This document shows positions 1 through 7,753 of a stretch of DNA of 64,000 nucleotides, piece after piece. Position 1 is the stretch's first letter; each line of letters starts with the position of its first letter. The notes under the pieces are model-generated. The model was given only the letters and a program-made list of their open reading frames with translations, was not told the DNA's origin and did no database searches. A program made the translations under genes and the position numbers. Source of the stretch: JACVRW01 sp963812415 (GTDB lineage: Bacteria > Actinomycetota > Thermoleophilia > Solirubrobacterales > Thermoleophilaceae); assembly GCA_963812415.1 (NCBI GenBank), contig CAWEVH010000035.1, forward strand, positions 45,311 to 109,310. Reading direction: 5' to 3'.

Positions 1-819
1 GCACCGCTCCTGCTCGTGATGGGCCTGGGGATGCAGCTGATCCACTGGGACAGGGAGCTGTGCGAGGCGATCGCGGAGCGCGGCTTCCGGGTGATCCGCT
101 TCGACAACCGCGACACCGGCCTGTCGACGAAGATCGACGCGCCCGTGCCGCCGCTGCTGCGCATGATGACGGGGGTCCGGGTGCGTGCCCCCTACCTGCT
201 GGACGACATGGCCGACGACACGTTCGGCCTGCTCGACCACCTCGGGATCGAGAGCGCTCACGTGATGGGCGCCTCGATGGGCGGCATGATCGCCCAGACG
301 ATGGCGATCCGCCGCCCCGAGCGCGTTCGCTCGCTCACATCGGTGATGTCCACGACCGGCGACCGCCGCAAGGGGCTGCCGAAGCTGCGCGCCTGGACCG
401 TGCTCATGCGTCGCGCCCCCGCCACGCGCGACGCCTACATCGAGTCCTTCGTGCGCACGTTCCGGCTGGTCGGATCGCCGGGCTTTCCGATGGACGAGGC
501 GCGCTCTCGTGAGCTCGCCGGCGTGACCTTTGACCGCGGGCACCACCCCGCCGGCACTGGGCGCCAGCTCGCGGCGATCGTGGCATCCGGCGACCGCACG
601 CCGCGCCTGCGCGAGCTGCGCCTGCCGGCCACCGTGATCCACGGCACCGACGACCCGCTCGTGCCGTTCCGGGGCGGGGTCGCCACGGCGCGCGCGATCC
701 CGGACGCCGAGTTCCTGGCGATCCCGGGCATGGGCCACGACCTCCCGCGGCAGGTGTGGCCGAAGGTGATCGACGCGCTGGTGGCGACCACGGAGCGCGC
801 GAGCCCGCAGCCCGCCTAG
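1..819 (+). CDS. alpha/beta-fold hydrolase, 5' end outside the window
   Basis: The reading frame is open from base 1 (Ala-Pro-Leu-Leu-Leu-Val-Met-Gly...), so the true start lies upstream and only the last 272 residues are present. The nucleophile elbow is visible as GASMGG (Ser at about residue 92 of the fragment). A likely acid lies in the HGTDDPLVP strand, and the catalytic His is in GMGHDLP (about residue 246). The text MGLGMQLIHWDREL followed by FDNRDTGLS is typical of the esterase/lipase-like alpha/beta hydrolases related to aclacinomycin methylesterase. The substrate cannot be inferred. The gene converges on the lipoate ligase gene, with a structured 220-bp gap between them. Confidence 0.85.
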   Translation, partial: APLLLVMGLGMQLIHWDRELCEAIAERGFRVIRFDNRDTGLSTKIDAPVPPLLRMMTGVRVRAPYLLDDMADDTFGLLDHLGIESAHVMGASMGGMIAQTMAIRRPERVRSLTSVMSTTGDRRKGLPKLRAWTVLMRRAPATRDAYIESFVRTFRLVGSPGFPMDEARSRELAGVTFDRGHHPAGTGRQLAAIVASGDRTPRLRELRLPATVIHGTDDPLVPFRGGVATARAIPDAEFLAIPGMGHDLPRQVWPKVIDALVATTERASPQPA

Positions 820-822
820 GCC
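804..822. repeat. 19-bp direct repeat, left copy
   Basis: The 19 bases beginning CCCGCAGCCCGCC are identical to 1031-1049. This copy covers the stop codon of the hydrolase; the other copy covers the stop codon of the convergent lipoate ligase gene. Such repeats could be a target duplication or the footprint of a short tandem duplication. Confidence 0.6.
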
Positions 823-1030
823 GTCGCCCTTATTGGGTTGTCCACGCGGCGGCTGTTGTCCGCGGGCCCGGGGCTGGGTGGGTCGGGCCGGGCGCTCCCG
901 GTCGGCAAAGGCGCAACCCGTCCTGAGTTCGGTGGCTCCTGGCCACCAAGGCAGGACGGCAGGCCGGAGGACGCATCCTCACCCAGCCCAGATCCGGTCG
1001 AAGCGCCGACTCGCCCAACGAAACGAGCGA
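823..1030. other. 208-bp noncoding segment between direct repeats, with a 42-nt hairpin
   Basis: No convincing gene is seen here. The segment holds a two-tier hairpin: an outer stem 918-925/952-959 (CCGTCCTG with CAGGACGG), an asymmetric internal loop, and an inner stem 931-936/942-947 (GGTGGC with GCCACC). Lying between two convergent genes it may act as a bidirectional terminator, but there is no T tract. The flanking 19-bp repeats suggest a small inserted element. I could not match it to a known riboswitch by eye. Confidence 0.5.
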
Positions 1031-1049
1031 CCCGCAGCCCGCCTAGGCC
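1031..1049. repeat. 19-bp direct repeat, right copy
   Basis: Identical to 804-822. It includes the TAG stop codon (minus strand, 1043-1045) of the lipoate ligase gene. Confidence 0.6.
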
Positions 1050-1816
1050 TCGAGCACCGCGGGCTTGTGCTCGCCGGCGAGCCTTCCGGCCAGCTCGAGC
1101 GTGTCCTCGTCGAGCTCCGCCGGCTCGAGGTCGTAGGAGCGCGAGTACTCGTCGATGAGCGCCTGCTGGAGCGCGCGCCAGGCGTCGTCGAGGGGGGCGG
1201 TCACCTCGTCGGCCACGGCGCCGACGGTGGCCGGGTCCCAGTCGATGCCGAGCGCCTCGTAGACCGGGACGAGCGCCGCGCGCACCCGCTCCGCACCGTC
1301 CACCACGATCACGGCGCCCGTGTGCGAGCCAGCCGCCACCACGCGCTGGCCGAGCCCCGCGAGCTTGCGCGCGCCGCCGGCGTTGACGCTGTAGCGCCCG
1401 GGGCAGTACTCGCCCGGCACCTCGCCTACCCGCGCGTCCACCCCGAGGCCGGAGGCGGCCCGCGCGATCAGCGCGGCCGTGGACAGGAAGCGGGCGTGGA
1501 TGCCGTCACGCGGCTCCTCGTCCGCGCGCGCGTGAGCAAGCTCGAGCGTCCCCTCGTGGAAGACCGCCGCGCGCCCGCCGGCGAGCCGCACCGCCGGTTC
1601 GAAGCCGGCCGCCCGGGCGGCTCGCACGGCGTCCCCGTACCCCGGCGCCACCACGTCGCGCTTCGAGAACGCGAGCATGCGTCCCGGCCGCGCGAGCCGC
1701 AGCGTGGACGGCAGCTCGCCGGCGGCCACGCGCAGCATGAGCGCGCGCGAGACGGCCGTGTCGAGCGCCGGGTCGTCCGGGAACGAGTGGGTGAAGAGGC
1801 GGAGGGGCGGGCTCAA
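1043..1816 (-). CDS. lipoate-protein ligase / octanoyltransferase family protein
   Basis: A 257-residue protein of the biotin/lipoate ligase (LplA/LipM) fold, expected to attach lipoyl or octanoyl groups to lipoyl domains of 2-oxoacid dehydrogenases or GcvH in the cytoplasm. The glycine-rich substrate loop is seen as LAGGRAAVFHEG, and the family lysine as NAGGARKLAG. The start chosen is TTG at 1816, because it overlaps the TGA of the upstream DUF59 gene (TTGA) and no ATG/GTG lies nearby. The overlap implies translational coupling with the Fe-S assembly factor, which makes sense because lipoyl synthesis needs an Fe-S enzyme. Ligase versus transferase cannot be settled from the sequence. Confidence 0.8.
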   Translation of the reverse strand: MSPPLRLFTHSFPDDPALDTAVSRALMLRVAAGELPSTLRLARPGRMLAFSKRDVVAPGYGDAVRAARAAGFEPAVRLAGGRAAVFHEGTLELAHARADEEPRDGIHARFLSTAALIARAASGLGVDARVGEVPGEYCPGRYSVNAGGARKLAGLGQRVVAAGSHTGAVIVVDGAERVRAALVPVYEALGIDWDPATVGAVADEVTAPLDDAWRALQQALIDEYSRSYDLEPAELDEDTLELAGRLAGEHKPAVLEA

Positions 1817-2115
1817 TACCCGAGCGCGAACTTCGCGTCCTCGCTCATCAGCTCCGGCGTCCAGGGGGGCGTGAAGGTCATCGTCGACTGAACGGACGTC
1901 ACACCGTCGAGCTCGCCGACGAACTCCTCGATCTGCTCGGCCACCTGGGGACCGATCGGGCAGCCGGGCGAGGTGAGCGTGAACGAGACGAACACGTCCC
2001 CGCCCTCGATCTCCACGCCGTAGATCAGGCCGAGCTCCACGAAGTCGAGCCCCAGCTCGGGGTCGATCACGTTCGTGAGGGCCTCCTGTACGTCGTCCAC
2101 GGTCAAGGTCGCCAT
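1813..2115 (-). CDS. metal-sulfur cluster assembly factor (MIP18/DUF59 family)
   Basis: A 100-residue protein made almost entirely of a DUF59 domain: VDDVQEALTNVIDPELGLD, the GLIYGVEI strand, and the conserved cysteine in TLTSPGCPIG at about residue 53. Family members (SufT, PaaD, eukaryotic CIA2) help deliver Fe-S clusters to target proteins. The ATG at 2113-2115 fits the family N-terminus. A possible -10 box (TACTAT on the minus strand, 2130-2125) ends only 9 bases before the ATG, so the transcript may be nearly leaderless. It overlaps the lipoate ligase gene downstream and forms a two-gene unit with it. Confidence 0.88.
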   Translation of the reverse strand: MATLTVDDVQEALTNVIDPELGLDFVELGLIYGVEIEGGDVFVSFTLTSPGCPIGPQVAEQIEEFVGELDGVTSVQSTMTFTPPWTPELMSEDAKFALGY

Positions 2116-2140
2116 GACACGAGGATAGTAGGGTCGAGCC

Positions 2141-2593
2141 ATGCCCCTGGCGGCGCTCATCGCCCTCTTCATCATCGTGCCGCTCGCCGAGCTGTACGTG
2201 ATCCTGAAGGTCGGCGACGCCATCGGCGCCGTCTGGACGATCCTGCTCCTGGCGGCCGATTCCGTGCTCGGCGCGGTGCTGCTTCGGACCCAGGGGCGCG
2301 CCGTCTGGGCCCGCTTCAACACCACGCTCGCCGAGGGCAAGATGCCGCACCGCGAGGTGATGGACGGCGTGCTCGTGATCTTCGGCGGGGCCTTCCTGAT
2401 CACGCCCGGGTTCCTCACCGACATCGTCGGCCTCACGCTCCTGATCCCGCCCACGCGGGCCGTGGTCCGGCGGTTGGTGGTGCGCCGGCTCGGCCGCCGC
2501 GTGGCCGTGGGGAGCACCCGCCCGCGCGGGCGCTTCGACGTGGAGGGCACGGCCTCGGAGTACGACGACTCGGCTCGGGGCCTCGAGCGGTGA
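2141..2593 (+). CDS. fxsA: FxsA family membrane protein
   Basis: 150 residues with three hydrophobic segments near residues 3-22, 26-45 and 75-95, and the FxsA hallmark region: VPLAELYVILKVG, a charged loop with RTQGRAVWARF, then GGAFLITPGFLTDIVGL. In Escherichia coli FxsA affects phage T7 exclusion by F plasmids, but its general role in membranes is unknown. It is divergent from the DUF59 gene with only 25 bp between starts, and its stop overlaps the start of the next gene (GTGA), suggesting coupling to the downstream hypothetical. Confidence 0.88.
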   Translation: MPLAALIALFIIVPLAELYVILKVGDAIGAVWTILLLAADSVLGAVLLRTQGRAVWARFNTTLAEGKMPHREVMDGVLVIFGGAFLITPGFLTDIVGLTLLIPPTRAVVRRLVVRRLGRRVAVGSTRPRGRFDVEGTASEYDDSARGLER

Positions 2594-3298
2594 GCGCACC
2601 CGCGCTCGCGCTCTCGTTCTTCGACCCCGACCATGAGATCTACGGGACGGCGCGGTCAGGCGCGACGATCCTCTTCGAGGGGCGCAAGCCGACCGCCGTG
2701 GTCGAGGGGCCGACGTTCGACGCAGGACGGCTCGGGCTGGCGGGCCGAGCTGCCCGAGCGCCTGTCGCTCGACGTCGAGCCGCTCAGCGAGGAGGCCGAC
2801 CTCAGCGGCGTCACCGTGCGCGTCTGCCGCGTGCGCGGCACGGCAGCCGGGCGCACGGTCGACTGCCTCGGCACCCTCGCCGAGACCGCGACGCCGCCGC
2901 GCTGGGAGGAGCTCGACGCGCTCCGAAGCGTGTCCGCCCTCGTCGACGAGAGCCACGCGCTGCTCGCGATCGCCCGCCGCCCGCGCGGCGCCGTCGGGCA
3001 CGGGAAGGAGCTCGTAAGCGCGCGGCTGCTCGAGGACGGGACGATGCGCGAGGTGAACGAAGCCCGCATCTCGACGGTCTACGACGGCGACGGTCGCCAG
3101 CGCAGCGCCGGCCTCGAGCTCTGGCTGGGAGACGAGGAGTTCCCGCGCCGCGGCTCGGGCCTGGTGGTGGCGGGCTCGTCGCTCGACCTCGAGGAGATCG
3201 AGGTGCACGCCGCGGTCTTCCGCTGGCGGCTCGAGGGTCGCGAGGCGATCGGCGCCTACGAGCTGATGGTTCGCAGGGAGCCGCCCGAGGCCGCATGA
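2590..3298 (+). CDS. hypothetical protein, frame interrupted once
   Basis: I do not recognise this gene. Coding starts at GTG 2590 (MSAPALALSFFDPDHEIYG...) and runs in that frame to about 2720. It continues in the +1 frame (QDGSGWRAELPERLSLDVEP...) to the TGA at 3296-3298. Removing one base near 2718-2722 would join the two into one protein of about 235 residues, rich in beta-strand-like acidic sequence with no membrane segment. The ATGA overlap with the HAD gene downstream and GTGA overlap with fxsA upstream place it in a tight three-gene unit. The frame break is probably a sequence insertion rather than decay, because codon bias is kept throughout. Confidence 0.6.
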
Positions 3299-3915
3299 GC
3301 CGCGTCCTGATATGCGACTTCGGCGGGGTGCTCACCTCGCCGCTCGAAGCCGGCTTCCTCGCCTATCAGGAGGAGTCCGGCGTGACGCTCGAGGAGCTCG
3401 GCAGGGCGATGGCGCGCGCGGCCGAGGAGCACGGCGATCACCCGCTGTTCGAGCTGGAGCGCGGCGAGATCTCCGAGGCGGAGTTCCGAGCGCGCATCGA
3501 AGCCCACCTCGAGCGGGACTTCGATCTCGCGCGCCTGATCGAGCTCTCTATCAAGCGGGTCGAGCGGAACGCCCCCATGATCGAGTTCGTCCGCGAGTTG
3601 CGCTCGGACGGGGTCCGCACGGCGCTCCTCACCAACAACGTCCGCGAGTGGGAGTCGCTCTGGCGCTCCGAGGTGATCGACGAGCTGTTCGAGGTCGTCG
3701 TCGTCTCTGCCTCCGTCGGCCTGCGCAAGCCCGATCCGGCGATCTACACGCTCACTCTCGAGCGCCTCGATGGGTCCGTGTCGCCCGAGGAGTGCGTCTT
3801 CGTGGACGACCTGGAGATCAACTGCGAGGCGGCCCGCCGGCTGGGCATGACGGCAGTGCACTTCGTCGACGCCGGACAGGCGATCCCGGAGATCCGCTCA
3901 GCGCTCTCCGAGTAG
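3295..3915 (+). CDS. HAD-IA family hydrolase
   Basis: 206 residues with the four haloacid dehalogenase motifs. Motif I is CDFGGVLTSPL (nucleophile Asp8), motif II is ALLTNNVREW (Thr near residue 113), the motif III lysine is in GLRKPDPAIY, and motif IV is CVFVDDLEINC. The DFGGVL form, rather than DxDG, is the variant seen in the epoxide-hydrolase N-terminal/acyl-CoA dehydrogenase-linked HAD group. The substrate is unknown. The start ATG overlaps the previous stop (ATGA), and the 3' end overlaps the convergent TetR gene by 18 bp. Confidence 0.88.
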   Translation: MSRVLICDFGGVLTSPLEAGFLAYQEESGVTLEELGRAMARAAEEHGDHPLFELERGEISEAEFRARIEAHLERDFDLARLIELSIKRVERNAPMIEFVRELRSDGVRTALLTNNVREWESLWRSEVIDELFEVVVVSASVGLRKPDPAIYTLTLERLDGSVSPEECVFVDDLEINCEAARRLGMTAVHFVDAGQAIPEIRSALSE

Positions 3916-4500
3916 CGCGGCGACGGTCGCTCGCATCGCCGCCCGCGCGCGCTCGGCGCCCAGCCCCTGATGGGCGCGGTAGCCCTCCCAGGCCGGCCAG
4001 GCGCAGGCGGACACGAGCGCGGCGAGCAGCACGGCGCGCTCGCCCCGCTCGAGCGTCTCGAGCTCCCGCCGGAACACGCGCTCCACCTCGGTCGCCGCCC
4101 CTCGCCGGGCGGTGGTGAGCCAGCCGGCCACGACATCGGACTCGTGCTCGATCAGCACGGCCGCGCGGCGCACGGGCGTGATCTGCTCGAGCATGCGCGT
4201 GCGCTCGGCGACGAAGGCGTCGATCCGCTCCGGCAACGGCAGCGACGCGTCCACGGGGTCGAGTTCCCGCACGATCTGCTCGTACTGCTGGCGCGCGACC
4301 GCCTCGAGAAGCACCTCGCGGTCCGGGAAGTGCTGGAAGACCGAGCGCTCCGACACACCCGCCCGCCCCGCGATCCGCTCGGCGGTCGGCCTGAGCTCCC
4401 CTTCGCCGAGCAGGTCGTGCAGCGCCTCCACCAGCGCCTGGCGGGTCCGCTCGGCGCGGACGGTGCGGCCGTCCCTGGACCCCTTGGCGCCGGTCTGCAC
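3898..4500 (-). CDS. TetR family transcriptional regulator
   Basis: 200 residues from GTG 4500. The frame stays open upstream, but the family N-terminus (RTVRAERTRQALVEALHDLL) fits this start. The helix-turn-helix lies at about residues 30-55 (TAERIAGRAGVSERSVFQHF, with the typical Phe-Gln-His-Phe in place of Tyr-Xaa-His-Phe). The rest is a helical ligand domain with no diagnostic motif. Downstream it overlaps the HAD gene end to end. Upstream is the 110-bp repeat region, so the regulated target is not apparent from position. Confidence 0.85.
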   Translation of the reverse strand: MQTGAKGSRDGRTVRAERTRQALVEALHDLLGEGELRPTAERIAGRAGVSERSVFQHFPDREVLLEAVARQQYEQIVRELDPVDASLPLPERIDAFVAERTRMLEQITPVRRAAVLIEHESDVVAGWLTTARRGAATEVERVFRRELETLERGERAVLLAALVSACAWPAWEGYRAHQGLGAERARAAMRATVAALLGER

Positions 4501-4612
4501 GGGGCCCAGCTTACGCCCGGAGCCCGCCTCGGCGCACGTTTCCCCGCAAATAGCGGGCTCGCTCGCGGCAAGGCTCTTGACCAAGTCCGAGGGCGCTGAT
4601 TCACTCGTCCGC

Positions 4613-4722
4613 GAGACGCAAGCCGAGCGCAAAGAGCGAAGCCACGAGGATGTGAGGCTCGCCGCGCGAACCGGAGGCTTCGGCCACCGGGGAACGCTCC
4701 TCAAGCGCGGAGTTTGCGTCTC
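4613..4722. repeat. 110-bp inverted-end repeat, copy 1
   Basis: Identical over 110 bases to 4850-4959. The ends are inverted (GAGACGCAA at the left, TTGCGTCTC at the right), and an inner pair CGAAGCC/GGCTTCG also matches, so each copy can fold into a long imperfect hairpin. On the plus strand this copy is followed by G and eight T residues, giving a terminator-like end. It may be a MITE-like mobile repeat or a dispersed structured RNA/DNA element. It does not look like a gene, although frames are open in both directions. Confidence 0.75.
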
Positions 4723-4849
4723 GTTTTTTTTGCGCTGGCCCGACCCCGCCGTATGAGCCGCGACCCGCGCAGCCGTTTCGCGGAAAGAGCGGGATGGTTA
4801 CAAGCGGAGGCCTTGACGGGGTACGGCGGCGCTGGTGAACTGCGCCGCA

Positions 4850-4959
4850 GAGACGCAAGCCGAGCGCAAAGAGCGAAGCCACGAGGATGTGAGGCTCGCC
4901 GCGCGAACCGGAGGCTTCGGCCACCGGGGAACGCTCCTCAAGCGCGGAGTTTGCGTCTC
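4850..4959. repeat. 110-bp inverted-end repeat, copy 2
   Basis: Same 110 bases as 4613-4722, offset 237 bp in direct orientation. Its right end coincides with the last base of the stop codon of the PPOX-type gene (4959-4961), so insertion or growth of the repeat has fixed the 3' boundary of that gene. No obvious target-site duplication was found. Confidence 0.75.
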
Positions 4960-5931
4960 TACTTCTTTCTGTTGGCGAGCTCGCGCTTGGCGATCGAGCG
5001 GTAGCGGAGGAACTTCCGCCCGTTCAGCCGCCAGCGCGACACGAGCGACCCGGGCGGAAGCTCGAAGCCGCCCACCAGCTTGTGGGGGATCACGGCCCAG
5101 CCGCCATCCTCCTCGACGAGGTCGCCGCGGACCTGGAAGTTGCGCTGCCACAGGAAGTCCGGGGTCGTGGTCGTGCGCGGTCACGCAGGCGAGGCCGGGC
5201 TGGATGGGCACGCCGAGCGCGCCCGGGGCCGACGCGGATCCGGCGGGCCTGCGCGGTCGAGCGAGATCGGCACCCGCAGGGAGAACGGGAAGCCGTCCGG
5301 CGCCACGAGGGAGAGCACGGCCGCTGGGATAGCGGTCGCCCAGCTCGTCCATCCGCTCGTCCCAGGCCTCGCCGCCGCCCTCGGTGTCCGCGTGGCGGAC
5401 CGGGCGGCTCCTCGTCGTGACCCGAGCGCACCTCCTCCATGTGCGCGTCGTAGAGCGTCGGGCTCGGCGGTCACGTCGCCGCCGGGCCAGACGTAGACGC
5501 GCTCCGGGCGGACGTGGAGGTAGATGCGCGTGTAGTACCAGTCGAAGGCCCGCCGTATTGGCTTCGGCGGCTCGAGCTTGGCCATCTCCGGGAGCTTCAC
5601 CCGCGAGCTCGCGCTCGTAGCGCTCGCGGTTGGCGTCGAGATCGCGATCGTCGACGTCGGCGGTGCCCTGCACGAGCACCTGCGGAGGGGCGTCGAGCCG
5701 GCTGCCGGTGGGATCCGAGAAGAGCATCGCGACCTTGGGGTTGGCCCGCGCGTCGTTCGCCTTCTTCGGGTAGCCGAGCCCCGTGCTCACGTCGATGCAG
5801 GCGTCACCGTGGCTGTAGTACGGCGTGAGCGGCCACGTGATCGGCTGGCCGCGGCCGTCGATCGTCGTGAACTCCGTTGTCACGAAGCGGGCGAAGACGT
5901 CCTGGATCTCGTGCGGAAGCGAGGCCGTCAT
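4959..5931 (-). pseudogene. pyridoxamine 5'-phosphate oxidase family (PPOX) protein, frame broken
   Basis: The N-terminal 110 residues (MTASLPHEIQDVFARFVTTE..., PLTPYYSHGDACIDVSTG, PKVAMLFSDPTGS) read as an FMN-binding split-barrel PPOX domain. Coding then hops through the other two frames: MAKLEPPKPIRRAFDWYYTR, then MDELGDRYP, then VGPGALGVPIQPGLACVT, ending NGRKFLRYRS...RKK-stop at 4959. At least six breaks (near 5605, 5445, 5385, 5330, 5250 and 5150) are each repaired by deleting one base, and no substitution-type stop codons are seen. I read it as one gene of about 320 residues carrying insertion errors, although a true pseudogene is possible. Confidence 0.7.
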
Positions 5932-5947
5932 GGGTGCCGCGATTCAA

Positions 5948-6727
5948 TCAGAGCAGGAAGCCCGCGATCTCCTCCGCGAGCAGCTCGGGAGCGCTGAGCG
6001 CCGCCCCGTGCCCGTGACCCTCGAGCGTGCGCACCGTGACGCCGGGCATCGCCTCCGCATAGGCGTCGGTGGACCGCGTGGCCCACGCCGGGCTCTCGGT
6101 GCCGACCAGCAGGAGCGTCCGCGTGCCGAGGCGGCCGAGTGACTCGCGGTCGAGCTCGTAGCGGAGCTCTGCGCGCAGCTCGCGCGGCACGGTGTGCGCC
6201 ACCTGCTTGCGCAGCTCCCAGGCGGGGGTGTCGCGAAACGCCTCGATCTCGTGGTCGCTGTAGCCACCGATCTCGCCGAGGAACTCGCTCACCATCCGAT
6301 CACGCTCGCCGGCCTCCACGAGCGCCTCCCAGCGATCGACGCGCTCAGAGCCGCCGAGCACGCCGCCCATGGGCGGCTCGTAGAGCACCACTCCGGGCAG
6401 CTCGGGCAGGCGCGGGGCCGCGGCGCCGGCCAGCAGCCCGCCATACGAGTGACCGAACAGCAGCGCTCCCTCCCCGGCCGCGCGGACGACCGCCGTCACG
6501 TCCTCGACCTCGCGCTCGAGCGCGTAGCCGTCCGCGTCGCCCGAGTCGCCGCGGCCGCGGCGGTCGACGGTCCAGACCTCGAAGCGACGCTCGAGGTGCG
6601 GGCGCAGCAGGGCGAAGCCCCAGCTGGCCGAGCCCGCTCCGTGCACCGCCACCAGCGCCGGGCCGTCCCCCTCCACCTCGCAGGCGATCTCGATCCCGTC
6701 GGCTGTCCTCACCCGGCGCGGCGCCAC
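5948..6727 (-). CDS. alpha/beta-fold hydrolase
   Basis: 259 residues from GTG 6727. The oxyanion HG motif is VHGAGSASWG, the nucleophile elbow GHSYGG (Ser near residue 95), the acid probably in LLLVGTESPAW, and the catalytic His in LEGHGHGAAL near the C-terminus. There is no signal peptide, so it is cytoplasmic. The substrate is unknown; the fold also covers esterases, epoxide hydrolases and lactonases. It lies 16 bp downstream of the thermonuclease gene on the same strand, so the two are probably co-transcribed. Confidence 0.87.
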   Translation of the reverse strand: MAPRRVRTADGIEIACEVEGDGPALVAVHGAGSASWGFALLRPHLERRFEVWTVDRRGRGDSGDADGYALEREVEDVTAVVRAAGEGALLFGHSYGGLLAGAAAPRLPELPGVVLYEPPMGGVLGGSERVDRWEALVEAGERDRMVSEFLGEIGGYSDHEIEAFRDTPAWELRKQVAHTVPRELRAELRYELDRESLGRLGTRTLLLVGTESPAWATRSTDAYAEAMPGVTVRTLEGHGHGAALSAPELLAEEIAGFLL

Positions 6728-6743
6728 GACCGCGCGAGCCTAC

Positions 6744-7127
6744 CTAGCGTGCGCAGCCCGGACGGCCCCAGAGCCCCAGCCGCGCGGCGCGAGCGCGCGC
6801 CGTCACGCGCAGGAACTCGACCTCGTACTCGTCGTTGGGCTCGATGGTCAGCGGCTGGGCGAGGCCGCGGGCGAGCAGCAGGCGGTTGAGGAAGCGACCG
6901 TCACGCAGCCACACGTAGGCGAGCGCGCGCCCGTAGCGGTCGCGCTCCTCGACGCCGAGGCGGTAGCGCACGCGCGACCCGATCGGGACGGTGCGCTCGA
7001 CGAACGCCGAGGCCCGCGGGCCGTAGCACTCGGTCTCTCCGTACACCTCGGGCGTGTCGACGCCGATCAGGCGGACCTTGCCGATGCCGGACAGCCAGAG
7101 CGTGTCGCCGTCGGTGTGCCTCGTCAC
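6744..7127 (-). CDS. thermonuclease (SNase-like) family protein, true start probably upstream
   Basis: The staphylococcal-nuclease fold is clear: TRHTDGDTLWLSGIGKVRLIGVDTPE, then the catalytic-type ERDRYGRALAYVWL and a C-terminal LWGRPGC. Conserved Asp, Arg and Glu positions look intact. The only standard start is GTG 7127, which leaves the domain with no leader. The frame continues upstream and encodes a hydrophobic run ending in the lipobox-like ALGGC (Cys codon near 7180), reaching CTG codons at 7253/7256 that overlap the upstream gene. The real protein is therefore probably a lipoprotein begun at a non-standard or mis-sequenced start. Confidence 0.78.
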   Translation of the reverse strand: MTRHTDGDTLWLSGIGKVRLIGVDTPEVYGETECYGPRASAFVERTVPIGSRVRYRLGVEERDRYGRALAYVWLRDGRFLNRLLLARGLAQPLTIEPNDEYEVEFLRVTARARAARLGLWGRPGCAR

Positions 7128-7225
7128 CCGCGCGGACTGCGGCCCCGGGCCGCGGACGGCGTCGGTCGCGAGCTCCGAGCAGCCGCCCAGCGCGAGCGCG
7201 AGCCCCAGGGCGACGAGCGGGACGG

Positions 7226-7681
7226 CTAGTTGTCGCTGCCCAGGCGGTCCCAGCAGTAGAGCTCCACCGCCTCCGCGGCGAGCTCCATCAGGCGCTCGTC
7301 CGACAGCCAGGGGAGCACCGTGTCGAGCGCCTGTTCCTCGCTCACCCCTGCCTCGAACGCGTCGTCGCCCTTGAAGCCCGCGGCGATGCGCAGCGCCTCG
7401 CGGCGGTACTCGCCCAGGCCGGCGAATGCGCCCAGCAGAAACTCCTTGTTCGCGACCGGATGTCCAACCTCGAGCGAGGCGTGCCAGGCGGCGAGTATCG
7501 ACAGGTCGTCATCGTCCAGCTCCTCGACGGCCTTGGCGTAGTGACCGTGCAGCTCGTCCTCGGGGATCTCGTCGACCCAGGCGCGCACGACCTCTCCGAG
7601 CAGCTGCCGGCGCGCCTCGCGGCCCACGCTCTGGGCAACGACCCTGATCGCTTCCTGTGGCTCGATGAAGCAGAGTGGCAT
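7226..7681 (-). CDS. hypothetical protein
   Basis: Not recognised. The start is taken at ATG 7681 (MPLCFIEPQEAIRVVAQ), giving 151 residues; a longer frame reaches 7738 but adds atypical sequence. It is acidic and probably all-helical, with DDDDLSILAAWHASLEVGHP in the middle and AVELYCWDRLGSDN at the C-terminus. There is no signal or membrane segment. Its last bases overlap the lipobox-encoding extension of the thermonuclease frame, which suggests translational coupling. Confidence 0.6.
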   Translation of the reverse strand: MPLCFIEPQEAIRVVAQSVGREARRQLLGEVVRAWVDEIPEDELHGHYAKAVEELDDDDLSILAAWHASLEVGHPVANKEFLLGAFAGLGEYRREALRIAAGFKGDDAFEAGVSEEQALDTVLPWLSDERLMELAAEAVELYCWDRLGSDN

Positions 7682-7753
7682 CTGCCTTCGATCTCCTCCG
7701 GTTCGCACGACTACCTGGTCGCAGAGTAGGCCCGGCACCTGACGGAAAGATCG

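Noticed and set aside
918..959. Known riboswitch in the 820-1042 gap
   Set aside because: Conserved core motifs of cobalamin, c-di-GMP, c-di-AMP, glycine, TPP and SAM classes could not be matched, and the segment lies between convergent genes.
4613..4959. CRISPR array in the repeat region
   Set aside because: Only two 110-bp units with a 127-bp gap, no short regular repeats and no cas genes.
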